64,000 nucleotides of DNA, from NCBI GenBank assembly GCA_963556695.1, contig CAUWAG010000006.1, forward strand, positions 2,604,001 to 2,668,000, read 5' to 3'. The DNA comes from Anthostomella pinea. Lineage: Eukaryota; Ascomycota; Sordariomycetes; Xylariales; Xylariaceae. The number at the start of each line of letters is the position of its first letter. Within the stretch, counting starts at the first letter, position 1. The notes beneath the pieces were generated by a model. The model ran no database searches. It was not told the origin of the DNA and saw nothing but the letters and a program-made list of their open reading frames with translations. The translations under genes were made by a program, and so were the position numbers. Below are positions 57,853-64,000 of this stretch, in pieces.

Positions 57853-60800
57853 TCATTTCTCTGCGTGTCCATTATTGAGCAACATCTCCAGGACGATTTG
57901 CTGGCCTGCGACTTCAGGGTGAGCCATGCAGATCTTGACCGTGCCTTTCGAGTCAAGGCCATCTTCAACGGCATTGGCTTGCAAGCCATACCCGTTCGTG
58001 TTGTAAAGCCCGCCCGTAGGTCCCTTCACACCATAATCAAGGACCCTCACGTCTCGGCCAGCAATGATCTGTCGCAGCCGACCATTCTCGGCATTTCGGA
58101 CCTCCACGTAATCCTCGTTGAACAGAAGCAGATACTGCCCGTACATCGTCGCACCTTTTGCTCGCTTTTGCTTGCCTGAGTATTCCATGATGACACTGCG
58201 GCTCACGTCACCATGCTTGTCTATATATACAGCGCAATCCTCGTAGGCCAGCAGGAATTCTTGATCGTTGAGGCGAAACATGCCGAGGGGCCGTTGATCC
58301 CTGACACGACTTGCGATGTTGGCGATCGCAGGTTGCCTAGTATCCGGTATCGACATCGGAACTTTCTTGTCGAGGGTCAATAGCTCGAAACCCTTGGCTG
58401 TCGAAATGGCAATGTAGGACTGGAAGATGTTGAGCGAGTAGCATTCCACGGGCAGGTAGAAGTCGTCATAGTCGCGGAAGCTTTCTGTTGCGCCCCCTCC
58501 GCCTCTTCGAGAGCCTCCAAACAAACGCGACTTCTTCTCGGTGGCCTTCTGGAAGACTGGTTCAAGTACCTTGAAGGCGCTGTGCATGGCTTCCTTCTTC
58601 TTGTAGAACACCAGCATCCGGTCCTTCATACGGGCGGTTGCGAAGAATGCTACATCTTTTGCCAATCTTTGCGGGGTGCGCTTTGGGTTGTCATGTGCGG
58701 GAGCTGGGAAATTTGACGGTGGTGAGACAACATCGAGAGGGAAGGAAATGAGGTTCTTGTCCGAGAGGACGAGCACCACGGAGAACTCTTCTAGAACCGC
58801 AATCTGTGTGACACGCGCCGACGGGACAGTCTGTAAAGCACATCAGCATTGGATCCAAGTATCAGCCACGACGTTCTCACCTTTGTCCAGCCTCTCTGGT
58901 CGCTAGCCTCCGCCACGCAGACGCCGACATCTGTGCCCACTGCCACCATGTTCTTGCCAAAAGCAGAAAAACCAGTAGCACAATGGACACCCGCCCGCGA
59001 GATCGCAGGAGGACCACGACCAGGGCCAAATGTCTTTTCCAGATCCCGAATGGCTCTGTCCAGGGGGGTTCCACGGATGTGCACACCCCCGACGTACTTC
59101 CCGATTGCGGATATTGAGTCGTACGCGAATGCGCTGTCCGCCATGACGCGCAGGCGAAATGGTTCCGCGTTTTGAGCATGCAGAGCTTTGGCATGCCGTG
59201 TCTTTGCCTCGATGATCTTGTTACACCAATCTTGTCGTATTGATGCTGACGACGCGAACAGGGTGTAGACTTCATGTCCCAGATGTTTGACGCGGAACGG
59301 ATAGAGGATTCGCGAATCACTATCCGCTGAATTTACAGGGTTCAATCTGGTGACGGCAACGGACTGGACGGAAGAGCCTCCAGGGGCATGCTCCAATCCG
59401 GGGCGCTCGCCATTTGATACCACTTTGTTAAGTCTAGTATCGGAAGCCGAATTCGCCGTCCGCGTCAACGGAGTGGCGAGGCCTTTTTGCTTCGATATAG
59501 GGTCATCCTGGCTACTCTCGAGGAATAACAGAGGCATGGGGATAGGCTAATCGATCATTAGCTCGGAACATATTCACCTCACAGGGAAACTCACTTCTTT
59601 CGAGACGTCATATTTCTTGTCTTGCCTGCCATCGCGCGAGACAATGAGCTTCGCAAGGATGAGATAGTGATCGAAAAGCAAAGCGTGCGTGTCTACCCAT
59701 CGCACGCCCTTGGAACCCATCCGCGAGAGGTCACCCTGAAGGATTAGCTCTCGACCCAGATGGTCAAGGTTGAGGTCAGCGTGGAATCCGGGCCGCAGTA
59801 CCAGCATCTGGTCTAGCTCAATCATGGTCACCTTCTTTGTCATCTCATCCACCTTTGAATCACATTCCATTACAACCGATTTGATCTCATCGATAGCTTT
59901 GAGCAGATTCGTTTTCTCCTCGCTATCTTGTAGCATTACCTTCAAAACAGCGCTCAGAAGGAGGGGATATCGCTGCAGGCGTGTGATAGGGGCTTTCAGG
60001 AAGGTGGTCCAGTCGAGACGGTTTGATTTCTCCTCTTTCTGGACAGTGCCCAGAAACTGCTTGAACAGAAAATTGCGCTCTGCTTCCCTCTTGACCAGGA
60101 ATTGCGCATAGGGAAATGCTGAAGCGTATTCGATATATGCAGATCTGGCTTTGCGAATCCACTCCCGAAAGATGTCGCTGAAGCCAATGACCCATGGCCC
60201 TTGCTCAATTTGGCGATACTTCAGCTGCGCAAGCAGATGATCCTTATTGACATGTTCAACGGCATCCACCTTGCCGAAAACGGCGCTGAGGAATTTCTCC
60301 ATCCTGGCTTCAGCAACAACCCTTGGGGTAGAGCTGGCAAGTTGATCTCGGTAGAGAACTCGCACGACTTCGACCTGGTCCATGTATAGCTCTTCACTAG
60401 TGACGATCTCGTGAAGGACATTCTGCCGCTCGATTTCTTTCTTTGGCTTGCCCTCTATGCCTTCCTTGGTAATGTGGTAGAAAGAAGCCCAGTCAACTGG
60501 CTTGACACCCTCTGCCATAAGCTCATTCAGATTGGCTTTCTTCAGGGTTCTTGTGCAATGGTATGAGTAACACCTGCCTGTCGTCTCCCGGTCGTGCTCA
60601 TGGAGCTTCGGTCCGTAACAGCCGGTTCCAGTAAGTTGCCATAGCACGCCGGAGATGGAACCTTGCCCAAACTTCAGCCATTCCTCTTCGGGCACCAGTA
60701 TGCCCGCTTGTAGCATGGAATCGACAAGCTGAGTACTGAGTGTTTCGGCATCTGCGACGTTCATCGTCGGGACCTTCAAGCAACAAAGCCTGACCAATCC

Positions 60801-63191
60801 GTCTTCGACAGTTTTCCTCTTCAGGTCGGGCTCGCCATCCGTCATATCTCGAATCCACTGGGCAATGCCACCCAGTGCCCAGGGTTCCGAACAAGATTGG
60901 ACATCGATCACGGTGAGTTTTTCGGGCTGGAACTTCCTTCGCCGCCCACTTGGCAGGGTGATTAGGTCGTAGTTCACGGAGGACGGCGTCCCGGCCTCGT
61001 AGCCTTCGTACGGCAGTCCTTGCTGAGCCGCTAGATGCTGCTGTTGTCGCATATGCCTCAGTCGAGCATTGCGCTCTTCGGCAGCATCGGTCTTGGACCG
61101 GCCGGGTGGTTGGACGTGGGGCGAAGTGCTGTGACTGGATAGTGAGATAGACCTTTCTACCTGCAGTTGCTGTGCGTTTTGACCATAGTAGGCATCCGGA
61201 CCAGTGTACGGACGGGCATCCACACTAAGAGAATACCCATGTTGCGGACCGTTCCGGTTTGGCGATTGAACAGACAGCATGGAGCTGCTGTCTGACCCAG
61301 CGGGCGGGACGGCCGGGAGTGGTCTATTCGACAAACCAGGGTGATAAAACATATCCGGGTAGTCGTCTTTATGGGGTGATTCACTTCCACTCTGTCTCGA
61401 GTGAAGGGCGACAGGCTCATCGCCTTCATCAAAGCTGAGACGATGAGCTCTCGGTGACTGCAATCCTCCGGTGCCACTATAATCCACATCGGCCTGTTCG
61501 AATGCGGGATACATGTTGCTCTCATGGCTTCTCTGAGAGGCGTGGTTGATGCGAGGAGTGGGCATAGCTTGGCCATCCATTGTCTCGGTACTTAGGGGCG
61601 AGCCAAGGTTATTGTCATACGCCAGATTTCCCGCATACCCGCCACCCATGAGACCAAGATCCATGGCACCGATGTAGTCGCTGTCACTGCCTGGTTCCTC
61701 TTTATGGGTCGATAAGGGCGTCTGTGCGGCTACTTCTGGCTGTCCGAAGTATGGCAGCGAACTAAACCGGCGGTCATCATCTTCAGCCTGTTGCATAGCC
61801 CAGGCACCAGCTGCCCCCTCGGGATCACTCTCATCACCGTCGTCCTCTTTGATGGGGTAGGTATTCACGGAGTGGTTCCTGTTCAGCGTCGATGCGTTGG
61901 ACGAGTAACGATCAACGCCGGACGAATCTTCTTGGCTGTTCAGCGTCGTGGCATTGGAGCGATAGCTCGCATTTGAAGTCAAGCGGCGCAGATTCTGTAG
62001 GTCGTCCTCTGGCAGCGCTCCGTTACGTTGATCAAACGCCGTGGGCCGGCCACTACTCCTCCGAAGTTCAGCCTCGATATCCTGCATGATGTCGTCTTGG
62101 GTAACACGCTCATGACCAACATCCGGGACGATGGTACCGTTAGAAACATATAGTCCCCCACCGGGTTCCTCAAACGGTCTACTCGGAAGGGGCGCATTGG
62201 TTGGGTGTCGTGCTAGGCCGGATGATGCTTGTGACTGAAATTGCGGAGAGGGTTCAGGCGAAGTCGAGTTCGAGTCGGATGCGAGATTCAGGAAGGAGTG
62301 AGGGTCGTTTGCGGAGTAGTTGGGGCCGACCGGTATCTGCGAGTACGTTGGATAGGGCGCTTGAGAGGTCGCAGACGAGTAAGCAGTTGGCGGTGGACTT
62401 CTACCGTTGTCCGAGTAAGTTGAGGGGTACTGGGTTTGAGAAGGCTCGTAGGTATTCGTGTGTGATGGAGCCGCTGTGCTGCCACCTGACGGGTAAGTGG
62501 GACCTGGAGAGATCTGATCGTAGCCTGTGTATGCAGTTGGCGGAGTAGGCGCTTGTGCCGACTGGACTGGTGAAGGAGCATATTGAGGTTGAGGCTGCCA
62601 GTAGGGTGAAGGGTTTGTCGGCGAGCCGTAATTCTGATTGTTGTAGTTACCTTGTCCGGAATAGGTCGGTTGTCGCTGGGGGCTCGTAGTATTAGTGTAG
62701 GCGGCCGGATTGTACGGTGCGGGTGTGAAGGTTGCCGTCGACACAGCCGGACTGTAAGGGGCAGCTGTCGTGTTCGACTGTCCCCATCGATTTGCCGGGC
62801 TTGGGTGGGATGGTAAAGACGTAGACTGGGAACGAGCGAATGCCTGTGGATTGTACGTCGAAGGAGTGGGCGGCGTCTGAGGCTGGTACGAGTGTTGATA
62901 GCCGGACATGGCAGGGTTCGGACTACCATAGCTGGGTCTGTTGGCCTCCGTCGGGCTCGCCAGGAACAGTTCGTCATCGGTACCCAGTCCCCGAGCACTC
63001 GTGTTCAAGGTCGGGTGGTGGACTGGGCGAGCGGCGGGCGGGAAGCCAGCAGAGTCGTCGCCATTGTTGAAGCTTGGCCTCCGGGCAGGATAGGCCGGCT
63101 GGTCCTGGGAAGGCTGGTTGCTGTTCGCGACTGGGTATTGTACGGGAGGGATATGGCCATATCGGCGCTGATCGTCGCCTCTAAAGGACAT
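57853..63191 (-). CDS. ROM2: Rho1 guanine-nucleotide exchange factor (Rom2/Rgf1 type)
   Basis: Minus-strand exons: 59595-63191, 58881-59546, 57853-58830, giving 1746 residues. About 700 disordered Pro/Ser/Tyr/Gln-rich residues lead into a DEP-like domain (LGGIAQWIRDM, LSTQLVDSMLQAGILVP). A RhoGEF/DH domain follows (RQNVLHEIVTSEELYMDQVE, SSTPRVVAEARMEKFLSAVF, FLKAPITRLQRYPLLLSAVL). Then comes a PH region (LGRELILQGDLSRMGSKG, YHLILAKL-type, with a spliced middle) and a C-terminal CNH domain (RVTQIAVLEEFSVVLVLSDK, YDDFYLPVECYSLNIFQSYI, YAISTAKGFELL). The protein activates Rho1 at the plasma membrane and feeds beta-glucan synthase and the cell-wall-integrity MAP kinase path. Order and domain content fit Rom2/Rgf1. 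Introns are short and canonical (GTGAGT donors). The start ATG is the first in frame, with MSFRGDDQRRYGHIPP as N-terminus. Confidence 0.93.
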
Positions 63192-64000
63192 GTTGAGAAT
63201 CGGAGCGACAGCACGGCAGCGTCAGCGCGCGACGGCAGGCCGTGGGTGTACGAACGACAGACAAAGGAAGCTGCTCGCGCGGTGCTCAAGTGCCAGCGGT
63301 AGGATGACGGAGCGATCGCATTGATAGGTGTCGAACGACAAGCACTCTGTTGGGTCGCGGTTCAATTGCATCCCCATGCGCCCCGCTCCGAAATGGTGAT
63401 TCGGTATATACTGCGGAGAAAACCAACTCGACGCGCCTTTCAGGTCCTAGGTCCTTGATCTCACTGGAGATGCCCGGTTTCATAGACTCGTGCGAAGGGC
63501 GGGATTCGGAGGACGAGGTGGTCGCGGGTCGCTGGTCGCTGATCGCTGGTCGCTGGTAGACGTCGGTCGGGTGTGGTCGAGGACTAGCAGTGGTAGCAGG
63601 CCAGGATTTGGGTAGCCCCAGAAGTGTGTACGCCCAACAACAATAACAATGGGCCTTGGAACGGAAAGAAGCCGGTGGGTGGTCGCAATTGGCATGCAGT
63701 AGTCGTGATACAGGCTGTCGTCGACCTTCGTAATTCGTAACCGCAGACGGGACTTAGGAGGCGGGTTCATATATTAAACAACATGTAAAAGCGATCGTGG
63801 ACGTCCGTTCTGTGGACATTCCTATGAGGTATGCAGGGTGATGACCACCTGTAGTGGCTGAAGTGGGCACTGGGAATGGTTCTTTCGGGTGGATGGGACC
63901 CCCAACCCTCAAGCTGGGCTGGGCTGGGCTGGGCTGGAACTGGAACTGGGAATGGGATCTGAGAGTCTGGGGCTCTGTGCTTCTGTGAGCACGGATCACC
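63192..64000. promoter_or_regulatory. Upstream region of the Rho1 GEF gene
   Basis: This 0.8 kb reaches the window edge. A GC-rich GGGCT repeat lies at 63914-63936. Short overlapping ORFs are present without domains. It presumably holds the promoter, and no specific element was identified. Confidence 0.4.
63914..63936. repeat. GGGCT short tandem repeat
   Basis: Four direct GGGCT units are followed by GGAACT repeats. It appears to be slippage-type simple sequence near the right edge. Confidence 0.75.

Noticed and set aside
1..64000. tRNA or rRNA genes
   Set aside because: GGTTCGA-like boxes near 22553, 27368 and 42826 were inspected, but no partner A box or cloverleaf could be found.

Overview
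The window is nuclear DNA of a filamentous ascomycete (Pezizomycotina). The evidence is multi-exon genes with short introns of about 40-130 nt that have fungal GTRNGT donors and CTRAC branch sites, pyrimidine-rich leaders, and families typical of moulds: a fungal plasma-membrane H+-ATPase, a Rom2-type RhoGEF, a LaeA-like methyltransferase, a UstYa-type oxidase, a CorA-like transporter and an SRR1 protein. It also holds Fot1/pogo and LTR remnants with G-to-A changes that resemble repeat-induced point mutation (RIP). The order or genus cannot be fixed from this sequence alone. All gene models were spliced by hand, checking splice sites, phase and fit to the family, so exon borders are predictions.

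Layout. 0-16 kb: the 3' part of a basic, Ser-rich protein gene (9-1391), a mitochondrial-type short-chain dehydrogenase (4188-5736), a broken sulfotransferase-family gene (9541-10672), a degraded pogo/Fot1 transposon with nested solo LTRs (11321-14751), and a small secreted protein whose anchor tail is out of frame (15792-16346). 18-33 kb: a nine-exon P-type H+-ATPase (18175-22017), a gene-poor 5.3 kb stretch, a small two-exon gene (27366-27700), a secreted Asn/Gly-rich repeat protein (28450-29240, minus) and a UstYa-family (DUF3328) protein (31492-32380). 33-49 kb: a kinase-beta-propeller fusion (33671-36863) convergent with a CorA-like transporter (36913-38500, minus), a divergent amino-acid permease (39739-42473), a small secreted Cys-containing protein (44130-44718, minus) and a secreted S10 serine carboxypeptidase (46501-48268, minus). 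49-64 kb: an SRR1-domain gene with a duplicated 5' part (49288-50338, minus), a nine-exon LaeA-like methyltransferase (51938-53821, minus), an AT-rich relic with another solo LTR, a tandem-repeat block, and a 1746-residue Rho1 GEF (57853-63191, minus).

How the parts relate. Most genes are independent housekeeping or signalling genes: proton pumping, cell-wall integrity signalling, ion and amino-acid transport. The accessory part (about 9-16 kb and 27-50 kb) mixes secreted proteins, a UstYa-type enzyme, a secreted carboxypeptidase, transporters and gene relics. The most suggestive unit is the secreted repeat protein 2.3 kb from the UstYa-type oxidase. In known dikaritin pathways a repeat-bearing secreted precursor is cyclised by UstY enzymes, but here the repeats lack regular Kex2 sites, so a peptide-product system is only a hypothesis.
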